In this document: in pieces, positions 54,331-63,015 of the stretch
Numbering within the stretch: the stretch's first letter is position 1
Layout of the letters: every line of letters begins with the position of its first letter
Origin: Metellina segmentata
Lineage: Eukaryota; Arthropoda; Arachnida; Araneae; Tetragnathidae
Assembly: GCA_947359465.1 (NCBI GenBank)
Contig: OX375882.1
Span: 54,930,509 to 54,994,508, forward strand
Direction: 5' to 3'
Length of the DNA: 64,000 nt
Notes under the pieces: model-generated
The model's database searches: none
Seen by the model: the letters and a program-made list of their open reading frames with translations, nothing else
Told to the model about the DNA's origin: nothing
Position numbers and translations under genes: made by a program

Positions 54331-54622
54331 AGGTAATTGAGCTTACGTCAACCCGCAGCAACACGACAGTTCGGGATAAAACCGAAAGGGAAAGATCTGA
54401 TGGCAACACCTCTTCATTTTGAACCAAAGTGAGATGACGATGTCAACATCCGGGCTGACGCATCACTCTCGAAACTTCCACGCTTCGACAACGTGAGTGA
54501 TTTGAGGCCACGACAGATTTAATATGCTCCAGCTTCCATGTACACGACGCTCATTGGCTGGACATTTTCGATCTCGCAAAACTCCGACTGATAATCCGTA
54601 GTTCTTCCAACCGCGCCTTTTC
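54331..54622 (-). repeat. SINE, head type B, diverged
   Basis: TTACGTCAACCCGCAGCAAC, AAACCGAAAGGGAAAGATCT, TTTGAGGCCACGACAGATTT and CTGATAATCCGTAGTTCTTC are decayed versions of the shared body and head. Confidence 0.75.
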
Positions 54623-54896
54623 CTCGTGTGAATTAAAATACACTCTGTTCATTATTTTTGATTAATTCTGGTGACTGGCTATAATTACATTTAGAATACA
54701 AAATTCATACCTTCCGAGTGTTGTTTGAATGAATAAAAGACATTAGATTGGTCGGTTGTTTGGGGCTTAATAGCCCGAACTTCGCTACATAAAACCCAAA
54801 CGCAAGATTATATACACTCTATAACAACAACAAACCCCGAAGCACCAAGAAGAAGTTGTCCAGGAGTTGTGCCGGGCTCGATCCACTTGAAACGGG

Positions 54897-54983
54897 AATG
54901 TATAGTCTGACTGGGGATGTATAGTCTGACTGGGGATGTATAGTCTGACTGGGGATGTATAGTCTGACTGAGGATGTATAGTC
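54897..54983. repeat. 19-bp minisatellite, ~4.5 units
   Basis: The unit is TGTATAGTCTGACTGGGGA, repeated four times plus a partial. It sits inside the Tc1-like element where the 5' half of the transposase would be expected. Confidence 0.96.
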
Positions 54984-55213
54984 CTTAGTGGCGAGTCCCT
55001 TTTCCAACTGTGTCCTGACGACAACAGCAGACATGTTTGGAGACGTCCGTGGCAGCGTGGAGATTCTGCCCTTACTAACACACGCCACACATTCCTACAA
55101 CAGGGCGTTATAGTCTGAGGTGCCATCTCCTTTGGTAGTCATTTCTGGCACACTTACAGCACAGCGGTACATAGACGACATTCTACGAGAGGTTGTGTTA
55201 CCGTTCCTTTTGC
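54984..55213 (+). pseudogene. Tc1-like transposase, 5'/middle fragment
   Basis: On plus, allowing one frameshift, it reads SGESLFQLCPDDN, HVWRRPWQRGDSALTNTRHT, QQGVIV*GAISF and VVISGTLTAQRYIDDILREV, then LPFLLRHPGLI. The order matches the catalytic core of Tc1 transposases. The first catalytic Asp, normally in the SDES motif, is Gly here, and Trp of the VMVWG motif is a stop. It breaks off just before the FQQDNARPH motif of the second catalytic Asp. Inactive. Confidence 0.87.
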
Positions 55214-55693
55214 GACACCCCGGACTTATTTAAGGAAGCAGCGATGGGAGAAACTAATTTCACTGTCATCGCCAAACTACCCAAGAGTCACGCTAAAAAC
55301 CTTATGAAGAAGGCAGCCCTACAAAAATGGCAGGAGGACTGGGAAACCGGAGAAACAGGAAGAAGAACCTTCGCATTTCTTCCAAAGATCAACCCCAGGA
55401 AAGAACCATGTGGACCCTACCTCACATCTTTTTACACAGGCCACGGACCCTTCCCCAGCTACCTAAGCAGATTTAAAGTAGTAACATCAAGCAACTGCCT
55501 CTGCGGACAAACAGGAACGCCAAACCACTACGTTTTCAACTGCCCCCTCACGTGTCACCATCATCTACCACAACCAACAGACGAAAATTACAGGGCATGG
55601 GCGACAAACACGGCAAGCAACAACCAAGCACAAGCAAAAATAATGCAAATTATGAAGTTCCTATCGGAAAACATCAACATCCTCATTCAATAA
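55214..55693 (+). pseudogene. ORF2 C-terminus of a Jockey/I-like retrotransposon
   Basis: The frame is open for about 158 codons after the junction. It reads LPKSHAKNLMKKAALQKWQE, GRRTFAFLPKINPRK, TGHGPFPSYLSRFKV, then a CxC...H...C cluster (NCLCGQTG, NHYVFNCP). This is the RNase H C-terminal region plus zinc-knuckle tail found at the end of ORF2 in several non-LTR clades (Jockey, I, R1 types). The endonuclease and reverse transcriptase are missing through 5' truncation. A related fragment is at 16154. The apparent start codon is within the fragment and has no meaning. Confidence 0.8.
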
Positions 55694-55985
55694 GACTGCT
55701 TACAATTAATTTCAACTGTTCATTTCTTATTATAGGGTTTGATCCTTTTCTTAGAGCTCTATTTTAAGAAGCTCTTTTTTGTTAACCTTTAACTTTAGCT
55801 CTCAACTAACATAACGTTGATGTTTCTTCCATTTGCTTTTTTTTTATTACTATATTTTTATTTTCAGCCAAAGGTTTGCCTGAAGCTGTCACACTCAGTC
55901 TTGGTGGGCTCCAACCACTTTTCCGCAGTGTGTCCGCAAAAAACCACTTTTACCTGTCCCATGGACGGGGGGTAAGGGGGACACC
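55214..55985 (+). mobile_element. 5'-truncated non-LTR retrotransposon (3' end and UTR)
   Basis: Carries the last ~158 codons of ORF2 (to TAA at 55691), a ~290 bp 3' region, and no poly(A). It ends near a CTAATACTCTAATACG repeat that may be its terminal simple repeat. It lies between the two halves of the Tc1-like transposase, replacing only a few bases, so it entered an existing Tc1 element. Confidence 0.75.
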
Positions 55986-55994
55986 TGCGGTGTC

Positions 55995-56275
55995 TAATAC
56001 TCTAATACGATTACGGCACACGGCACGTGTTGTAATGAATTGTCTTCAAGGTTTCCCAACACTTCCTTGGCCAGCTAGGTATTCTGATCTCTCTCCCATA
56101 TAGCAAATTGGGACTTTATGGAATGCGATTGCAACCATCCTGGAATGTTGACCATTTAGCCCGATAGTTGGAAACAACTGCAGGATATCATCCGGGAACT
56201 TTTTCAGTCTATGCCACGCCGGGTGACAGCTTGCATCTAGGTCAGAGGTGAACCAACTTATTATTGACCTTCTCC
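55995..56275 (+). pseudogene. Tc1-like transposase, C-terminal fragment
   Basis: It reads HTARVVMNCLQGFPTLPWPA then RYSDLSPI, equivalent to the WPARSPDLSPIEH motif bearing the third catalytic residue (DD34E class). It continues with a decayed ...ETxxxISSG and MPRRVxAC tail, with several stops. PIEH has become PI-stop. Confidence 0.82.
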
Positions 56276-56420
56276 CTTTGTAACGGTCAAATTAAATCAT
56301 TCAATTGTTCTGAAATTTTAATCGTTTGCTTTTCTATGTATGTTCTTCACACTAATTTTTATCGCAATCGGACAACTTCTTGGTGCGTCGATTTATTTTT
56401 TTTTTTTTTTTGTGTGTATA

Positions 56421-56579
56421 ATACCAAATAAAAACAATTGAAAAAACAGCAAGTCAAAATAACAATAGACCGTAGTCTAAAAATCGTATATTTAAACAGC
56501 ATGAAAATAGAGTCAAATTTATACGATCACAAAGATGAAAACATTAAATGGAAGAATAAAATGTTATCAGCACAAAGAA
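56421..56579. other. AT-rich spacer
   Basis: Nothing recognised except AGACCGTAGTCTAA, a faint echo of the GACTACGG motif at 7195. Confidence 0.35.
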
Positions 56580-56727
56580 TGGTAATTGGTAATTTTAGTT
56601 AACGTCGTACTAGAGCAACACAACGGGCTATTGACGACGGTCCGGAATCAGTCCCTTAAAGGAAATATTCGAGGACAACACCTCGTAATTTTGAACCACG
56701 GTCAGATGACGAAGCAACACCTGAGCT
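56580..56727 (-). repeat. SINE tail-half fragment
   Basis: TTTTAGTTAACGTCGTACTA to GACGAAGCAACACCTGAGCT. The head half is missing. Confidence 0.9.
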
Positions 56728-56788
56728 CACAAAGAATGATAGGTAATAGTTAAAAACCTTAAAATAGATTAGAAAGCATGTAGTTTCA

Positions 56789-56936
56789 AGTCACGTCAAC
56801 ATGAGGAGATATGAAGCCACGACATATTTAACGTGCGCAAACTCCCATGTACACGACACTTTGGTTGAATCAAGTTTCCAACTCGAAACCCTCCAGTCAC
56901 TAATCCTCGATTTTAACCAGTGGATTATCTCGGCCT
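56789..56936 (-). repeat. SINE head-half fragment, type B
   Basis: GTCAACATGAGGAGATATGA, CCACGACATATTTAACGTGC and TTCCAACTCGAAACCCTCC. It has decayed. Confidence 0.75.
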
Positions 56937-57140
56937 CCAGAAGGGACACAAAAGACCATTAAACTTGGAGGAAATCATTTAAGGAGGAAAAAATAATCTA
57001 TTTGTTAAGCTAGCTCTTGGAAACTCATACATTTTTCTTCAGCTTATTATTTTTCAATGCTTATTTGATTATGAGCTTTGGCATGAATGGAGAACATATT
57101 CTTCAGATGCATCTTACTGTGAGGTGTTCCACTCGAGTTC

Positions 57141-58471
57141 CCCGACTAACCGGTCTGGTGGAAGAGGTGTTAGCCTCTAGATCGGAAGGTTCCTGGTTCC
57201 AATCTAGGCCAGTGCATGGATGTTTGTAGCGTATGGTGTAGAGGCGGATGGTGCACTTTAAATCTGTCGCAACCGAACGTCCTCGGATTGTAATGGAATT
57301 TTGGAGAGTGGGGTATCAGCTCAGGTGTAGCTTCGTCATCTGACCGTGGTTCAAAATTACGTAGTGTTGTCATCGGATATTTCCCTTTGGCCAGAGGTGG
57401 CCAACCTGTGGCGCATGTGCCAAACGTGGCGCATTGGATGAAAACAAGTGGCGCATTGCATCCTTTCGCCTACTTATTATTTTGAAGTAGGCGCCAAAAC
57501 TGAATCCATCTTCGCACTTTCAACATCAGAGTGCTCTCAGTTCAATTCATACAGCCTTCTTACTCATCAGTTTGTCGCAATTTTTTAAAAGCAAATCCAT
57601 TTTTGAAAATGAAATTCGATAAGCAGATTTGATTTTTTTTTAAATCTAAATGGCTTTTGACCTGATTAATTTCGGCGAACATTAAAAAACCCCAGAACTA
57701 AGATAATTTGCAAAAAAAATTAAGTCGTTTGGGAACGACATACATACACAAACAAACTTTTTCATCCATGAAATTTATTAAAAGCAAAACGATTTCGCGA
57801 ATGACCTTATTCAAATTTGAAGAATTCTCCGCTGCTCTCAGTTACAAATTTAGCACCAAATATTAAAAGACTAGCGAAATCGAAACAGGCTCAAAAGTCT
57901 TATTAATGGTAAGTAACGTTTATGTGCTGTTATACGAACAATAATTGAATCATTTAAAAATGATAATTATGTCTATAAACTTACTTATATAAAAAAGATA
58001 TTAAGACTATGCCAAGTTTCCTTCTAGTAAGTAGAGAGAACAGACGACTCCAAGTTCCAACCTGACCTCGCTCTCGGAGCTCCATCTCTCTCAGAGCTCT
58101 CTACTGTGGTCCAGAGTTATCTTCACCAAACGCGATGGCAGCTGTAGCACCGGGCTACATGACTGCGATCGCCCTCGCGTCCAAGAGATCATCTCTCACT
58201 AGTGTATGTTGGTGCTCCAATAATCGAGTGTCTTTTGAACTGGAGCACATTAACTAATTTAGTTTCCCCTAAGTGAAGCAGATCCTAACCCAATCTTGAA
58301 TGTAAGAAGGTAGAATAGGTGCGTGACATATGGCGCATCTGAACTCGTATGTGAAATAAAATTGGCGAATGGTATCTAAAAGGTTGGCCACCCCTGGCTT
58401 AGGGGATTGATCCCGGATCGTCGTCAATAGACTGTAGTGTTGCTCTAGTACGACGTTACTTAAAAACTACC
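57141..58471 (+). repeat. Type A SINE interrupted by a hAT-like MITE
   Basis: The head and body run from 57141 to 57391 (TAACCGGTCTGGTGGAAGAG, TGGTTCCAATC, CATCTGACCGTGGTTCAAAA). They break within the CTTTCCCTTAAGGGATTGAT segment and resume at 58397 (TTAGGGGATTGATCCCGGAT) to the tail at 58471. Confidence 0.93.
57392..58396. mobile_element. hAT-like MITE (1005 bp) nested in a SINE
   Basis: The termini CAGAGGTGGCCAACC and GGTTGGCCACCCCTG are inverted repeats. Near both ends the heptamer TGGCGCA recurs (at least three on the left and one on the right, ATATGGCGCATC), resembling subterminal binding motifs. Flanks CCTTTGGC and GCTTAGGG fit a mutated 8-bp target duplication of the SINE sequence. 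No transposase frame. A GC-richer patch (58040-58200) is unexplained. Confidence 0.85.
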
Positions 58472-58823
58472 CACTCAAGTTACTGGAATTAAAAGTGTTT
58501 CTAGCATACACTGCATGCACATTTAATAGTGAGAAATAGGTTCAATTTTTGTATTAAACCATGAACACATCAATACTTTGTAGCTATTAATCTATCGCAC
58601 TCCGGCAAGAAAAATGACGCAACTCAAAATTGCAGAATTTGAGAAACATAAAGGATATTATAAAAACTTATATTGAAATAGTATAGTCTTCTTTTAAATT
58701 TTAGAAAAGTATTTACCGTGGTAACTTCTATTATATTCTATAGAATAGTAATATAACACGCTGGGACACCTCATACATATATTTCAATGACATAACATCA
58801 CAAAATTTTTATTTTTTGACTTG
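58472..58823. repeat. Dispersed repeat shared with 60640-60850
   Basis: From about 58660, ACTTATATTGAAATAGTATA, CTTCTATTATATTCTATAGA, ATGACATAACATCA and GGCCGGGGTGCGA (running into 58850) are matched at 60640-60860. The first ~190 bp is unannotated. Confidence 0.8.
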
Positions 58824-59169
58824 GGTCCCTTTTCTGGCCGGGGTGCGATATGAACGAAAAAACATACGACCTTTGAATTAAACACACTCTCTGGAAATGG
58901 ATTGAGTTTTACAATACAATTACTTGAATTGAGATAATTTTTGAAAATATGATTAATACATTATAGAGGCCTGATGATAAACGCGGTTGCCCAGTTGTTA
59001 TGGTCCCTTTTCTGGCCGGGGTGCGATATGAACGAAAAAACATACGACCTTTGAATTAAACTCTCTCTGGAAATGGATTTTTACAATACAATTATTTGAA
59101 TTGAGATAATTTTTGAAAATATGATTTATACATTATAGAGGCCTGATGATAAACGCGGTTGCCCAGTTG
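58824..59169. repeat. 178-bp tandem duplication ending in a SINE head start
   Basis: GGTCCCTTTTCTGGCCGGGG starts at 58824 and again at 59002. Both units run through ATACGACCTTTGAATTAAAC to AAACGCGGTTGCCCAGTTGT. The last ~20 bp are the first bases of the type B SINE that continues only after the second unit. Confidence 0.95.
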
Positions 59170-59345
59170 TTATGGTTCCGGATTAGCATCCGGATGGTTG
59201 CGAGTTTGTAACTTCATGCAACCAAAAGACCAATGTGGGGACTGGTGCACGTTAAATCTCTCGTGACATCAAATGTCCTTACGTTTGAGGCGAAGAATTT
59301 TGGAGTGTTTGTGGTCATCTAAACGTGGTTCAAATTTTAGTATTG
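59154..59345 (+). repeat. SINE, head type B, 5' half
   Basis: CGCGGTTGCCCAGTTGTTAT, GGATGGTTGCGAGTTTGTAA, CTGGTGCACGTTAAATCTCT. It is cut within the CTAAACGTGGTTCAAATTTT segment. Confidence 0.8.
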
Positions 59346-59510
59346 TCATAAATGTTCGACAAAAAGAACACACCTCAGTTGTTCTACCCCATTTAGCTTC
59401 AGAACGCCTCAATTCTTTTTTTAACTTAATTTCACCCTCTTTTTTAACTTAATTTCACCTTCATTCCCTTACTCATAGGCGATTAGCTATTTTAGACTGT
59501 TATTTCGCTC

Positions 59511-59760
59511 ATATTTCATATCCACGCTGATTTCTATATTCCAGATTTCTCATTGCTTTCTGTAATCAGTCTGCTGGAGAATTTCATAAAAGTGAGGGCT
59601 TGCAGCATTGTGATCCATAGCTCAAATCAAGCATGCTTAAACTGAGCGGCTAAGTTTGGGAATTGATTCCAAAATGTCCGATTTTATATAGCTTACATCC
59701 TTTATTGTCATTTAACAAAAAATAAATAAAGTCGATTTCTGTGCCCAGTATGTTAGTAAA
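59511..59760. repeat. Dispersed repeat beside deleted mariner, copy 2
   Basis: Shares CAGTCTGCTGGAGAATTTCA, TCCATAGCTCAAATCAAGC and GTCGATTTCTGTGCC with 8100-8340. Here the mariner lies on its right. Confidence 0.7.
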
Positions 59761-59783
59761 ATAAAGTGATGTTTGAAAAAATA

Positions 59784-60320
59784 TTAGGTTGATGCAAAAG
59801 TTCGTCCCATTTTAGGCATTAGATGGCATTGTTATGTCTATATGGCATTATAAGTGTTTTGTCCTTCACACGTGTGAACTTTTGATGTTGTTTCAAAGAG
59901 GAATTTCAGCGAGAACTTGCAAAAACAATTATATCACTGGGTTGGTTTTTTTTTTAATTTTGTCGAGCATTAAAATAGGCAGAAAATAAAGAGCATTTTC
60001 GACAAATTATTCTTTTTTATTTCCGAAAAGGCGAGAATGCTTCGCTGAAGCAAAAGATATGTGTTATGTAGGTTGAGGGTGCTGTTGACGATCCCACGTG
60101 CCGCAAGTGGTTCGGAAAGTTTCGTCACCTGGATCAGTTCTTTCGCCAGAAACCTCAGAACTACTATGAGCGCGAGATGATGCAGATACCGCAACGATGG
60201 AAAAAGGTAATTGAACAGAACGGCACACACTACATTGATTCAATGTCATTTTTTAGTAAATAAAAATAACTTTCTTAAATTATTTTGCGAAAAACGGGAC
60301 GAACTTTTGCAGCAACCCAA
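59784..60320 (+). mobile_element. Internally deleted mariner-like element, copy 2
   Basis: The ends TTAGGTTGATGCAAAAGTTC and GAACTTTTGCAGCAACCCAA are inverted repeats of about 30 bp with TA on both sides (59782-59783, 60321-60322). At 537 bp it holds a transposase remnant with the core deleted at the same point as copy 1. Confidence 0.9.
60019..60256 (+). pseudogene. Mariner transposase remnant (N- and C-termini fused)
   Basis: On plus it reads FRKGENASLKQKIC, a stop, then VEGAVDDPTCRKWFGKFRHL and, immediately after, QFF then RWKKVIEQNGTHYID. The first part is the end of the mariner HTH region (motif GEGAVxDRTCxKWFxKF) and the second is the extreme C-terminus. The region between, with all three catalytic Asp residues, is absent. 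A similar fused remnant is at 7780-8015. Confidence 0.85.
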
Positions 60321-60353
60321 TAGTTGAATGATGTGGTTCCAGTTATTTATCAA

Positions 60354-60425
60354 CATGATTGGCTACAAGCGACGGTCCACAGGATCAATCCCAAAAGAAA
60401 ACGCTCCGAGATATACATCTCAGAA
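60354..60425 (-). repeat. SINE tail fragment
   Basis: GATTGGCTACAAGCGACGG and CAGGATCAATCCC. Short and diverged. Confidence 0.5.
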
Positions 60426-60639
60426 ACAGAAGAGTGAAAACACCATTGGGATTTTAAGACCGTTCTGCCTTATTTAGAAGACTGATACTTCAATACAGAA
60501 GACAGATGAACTTCGAAATGCGTCAAATGTTTACTCAAATACACCTGCCGCCTATAAATACAACGTTACATGATCTTTATATTTCGACGTTTTTTATTGA
60601 CTTCCGTGTCTAAATTTATTCCTTGTGTATAATCTATCG

Positions 60640-60865
60640 CAGAAAAACATCAACTTGAAGTATACTATAAAACTTATATTGAAATAGTATAAGCTTCTTT
60701 TAAATTTTTGGCAAATATTTCTGGTGATAACTTCTATTATATTCTATAGAATAGCAATACAACATGCTGGGGCACCATATATATATTTTACAAATGACAT
60801 AACATCAAAATTTTTATTTTTTGACTTGTATCACTTTTCTTGCCGGGGTGCGACATTAGGATTTA
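60640..60865. repeat. Dispersed repeat, second copy
   Basis: Matches 58660-58860 in the same orientation, ending in TTGCCGGGGTGCGACATTAG. Together the two copies bracket the SINE and mariner cluster at 58.8-60.4 kb. Confidence 0.85.
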
Positions 60866-61073
60866 TGCATAGAGGTTAATAAAAAACGACGGAACTGTAA
60901 ATACTCTAAATACAGGTCACAATACTTTTGTTTCTGTCGAACATTCAAATTTCTGCTCCAATAAATCACGCAGAGGGGATCTAATATCCGGCACTTCTAC
61001 CCACCCCAAACACGTGTTGATTCCGCACTCCGAAACAAAAGCAGGCGCATAAAAACAGTCATCACTCACTTAC

Positions 61074-61178
61074 ATTGGATATGAGGTCATCGAAGATCAG
61101 CGGCGAGGTCCTGGCATCTTTCATCGGACACAACCGGAAGTGGAGGTTGCAGTGGCGGGGGTAGGCGAACCTGGACAT
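61074..61178 (-). CDS. Candidate first coding exon, unknown protein (35 codons)
   Basis: On minus, CCGAGATGTCC opens MSRFAYPRHCNLHFRLCPMK, then DARTSPLIFDDLISN, ending exactly at AAT|GTAAGTGAG, a strong donor (phase 0). An in-frame TAG lies 15 bases upstream of the ATG, fixing the start. The surrounding 61080-61410 is strongly GC-rich with many CpGs, unlike the rest of the window. The residue mix is balanced. The product is not recognised. Acceptor exons should lie to the left, at lower coordinates, and were not identified. Longer frames overlapping here (61121-61393 minus, 61140-61418 plus) are composition artefacts. Confidence 0.5.
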
Positions 61179-61420
61179 CTCGGACGGACACTAGGTGGTG
61201 GACAGCGCGAGAACCGAATGCGAAACGGTGCGGTCAGTACAGAAAGCCATTGCTGGAGCGGCTGCAGGGAGAAGATATTTTTGCCGGACGCCGCGGCTGG
61301 ACCCCGCCTACACCGCGTGCAGCAGGGGAACGGGTTGCCGATGCGGCCAGGTAGCCAAGAGCGCCAACTTCCGACGCCAAGACCGTCTCGCACAATGGGG
61401 GAGATAACGGCATCTTGAGG
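61179..61420 (-). promoter_or_regulatory. CpG-rich island, likely 5' UTR/promoter
   Basis: Dense CG dinucleotides (GTTGGCGTCGG..., CCGCGGCGTCCGG on minus) lie immediately upstream of the candidate start codon. No TATA box was noted. A TATA-less housekeeping-type promoter is a reasonable inference. Confidence 0.4.
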
Positions 61421-62100
61421 TGTTTTTTTTTCCTGTTTGCCTCTGATAACTCTTTCTTTTTATAGAAGCTTTGAATGGGTATTATATTCTCGAGTGTTTA
61501 TTTCACGATTCCATACAAATGCAAGAGGTATTTTGAAAAAAAAAAAAAACGATACTTCTGTTTATTGTATTTAAATAATTTTATAAAGGGGAATGACAGT
61601 ACTTTTTTCGAGCCAAAAATTATTTTTACGGTAAATTCTGTGCTCAGATTGCAAAATGTTGAGTCACTTTTTTTAATTTTTCGTGACTGCAATTTTAAGA
61701 TTCAAGAGATTCATTTTTTTCCACCTTTGTCTTCTCATAAACTGAAAGAAAAACACTTACGACATTTTGACACCTTCTAAACATTAACAAATCAGACTCC
61801 AGAATGGGACTTACTCAATATTTTGGGAAAAGTGATTGTAATGTTTTGCTATCTGAGCACCAGAATTTATCGATGCGTTTGCGCGATTTATATCGCACAT
61901 ATTCGTTATTTGACGCAGCTTGTCCGTTCTTGGACCTTGCGCCATTAAACCAATCAACCAACTATATATTCGTTACAACTGGTAAAAAGTTTTGTAGTAT
62001 TCGAATAATTTTAACATTTTTGTTGCGTTACATTCCAAGAAAAATTAAATTTAACCTGTTTTTTTTTTTTTCCTGTTTTCTGTAATTTCTAAAAAAAGCT
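61421..62100. other. AT-rich stretch with dispersed repeat
   Basis: At 61905-61970, TTGTCCGTTCTTGGACCTTG and CGCCATTAAACCAATCAACC match the copy at 34965-35035. Otherwise nothing. Confidence 0.5.
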
Positions 62101-62312
62101 GACCGTGGTGTACGTGTAGGCTGATGTACGTTAAAGCTGTCGTGGCTTCAAATATCTACACTGAAGTGGTGTGTAGGTTTGGAGAGTGGGGCTCTAGCAC
62201 AGGGGTTGACCTCGTCAGCTGACGGTGGTTCAAAATTAAATGGTCTTGTCCTTCTAATTCGGGAATGACCCCGATCCGTCGTCGCCCATTGTTAGACGTA
62301 GAATCAACTACT
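62101..62312 (+). repeat. SINE body/tail fragment, type B class
   Basis: GTGTACGTGTAGGCTGATGT, GTTTGGAGAGTGGGGCTCTA, CAGCTGACGGTGGTTCAAAA and CCCCGATCCGTCGTCGCCCA. The head is lost. Confidence 0.8.
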
Positions 62313-63015
62313 TTCCTCCAAAAAATGTGCGGAAATCATATTTTGATCTGCTGATCAAAATAGGATTCCTAACATTGCACAACTCTTGTTTTATGTCATC
62401 ATCAAAACATGCTATTACGCAAGTACTTTGAAACAAAATTCCAGTGAAAATTGGAAATCGTGTATTTATTTCGAAATCAGGTTTAAAATTTGAAATACTG
62501 TTTGATTCATTAATTAAAATACGATTTAATCTTTTCAATCAAACACTTAATTTTCGTATTACAAAATTTATGCGTAAAAGAAACTTCAGAAAAATATCTT
62601 ACGGAAAATTCCTGTAATTGAGGTAAGCATATTGCCATTTCTAGACTGGCAATTTGGACATTTTATATTAGATTAATTTGATCGTTGTTTAAAGGTTTTT
62701 ATTGAAGAGTCGTAATTTCAATTTGGAGCAGTCCTCCCTAGGTCACCTTCTTTCTTAGACTGTGACTGTAATTCTCTGCTTGTCTTAGACTGTTAGTGCA
62801 TGAACTCATGGACTTGGTCTGACTTGTCTACATCAAGTGGGGTAAGAAACAATATGATTTTTCTGTGAATCAAATTTAATTACTAAGAGTTAATTTTTGT
62901 TTACATGCGGTCTTTTTCTTCAGTCATTCAGTCTTCTTTCATTCAAACTCTAGACGTGTATATAACAAAGTCTGCAAACCTATATTTATTTATAAAATAT
63001 TTGTAGTATAGGCTA
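62313..63015. other. Unannotated AT-rich stretch
   Basis: The frame at 62308-62538 has no recognisable domain. Confidence 0.4.

Larger units (their letters stand above)
54811..56420 (+). mobile_element. Tc1-like element split by a non-LTR insertion
   Basis: The left end (TATACACTCT... then GCACCAAGAAGAAGTTGTCC) and right end (GGACAACTTCTTGGTGCGTC ... GTGTGTATA) form inverted termini. Transposase debris lies at 54984-55213 and 55995-56275, separated by a 5'-truncated retrotransposon. The 5' part of the transposase is replaced by a 19-bp tandem repeat. Confidence 0.85.

Noticed and set aside
55193..55767. 166-codon frame as host gene
   Set aside because: The sequence is the C-terminal end of a non-LTR ORF2 nested in a Tc1 relic, with a matching fragment at 16154.
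61121..61418. 90-92 codon frames on both strands in the CpG island
   Set aside because: GC-rich DNA has few stops. The frame that ends at a splice donor is the shorter one at 61074-61178.
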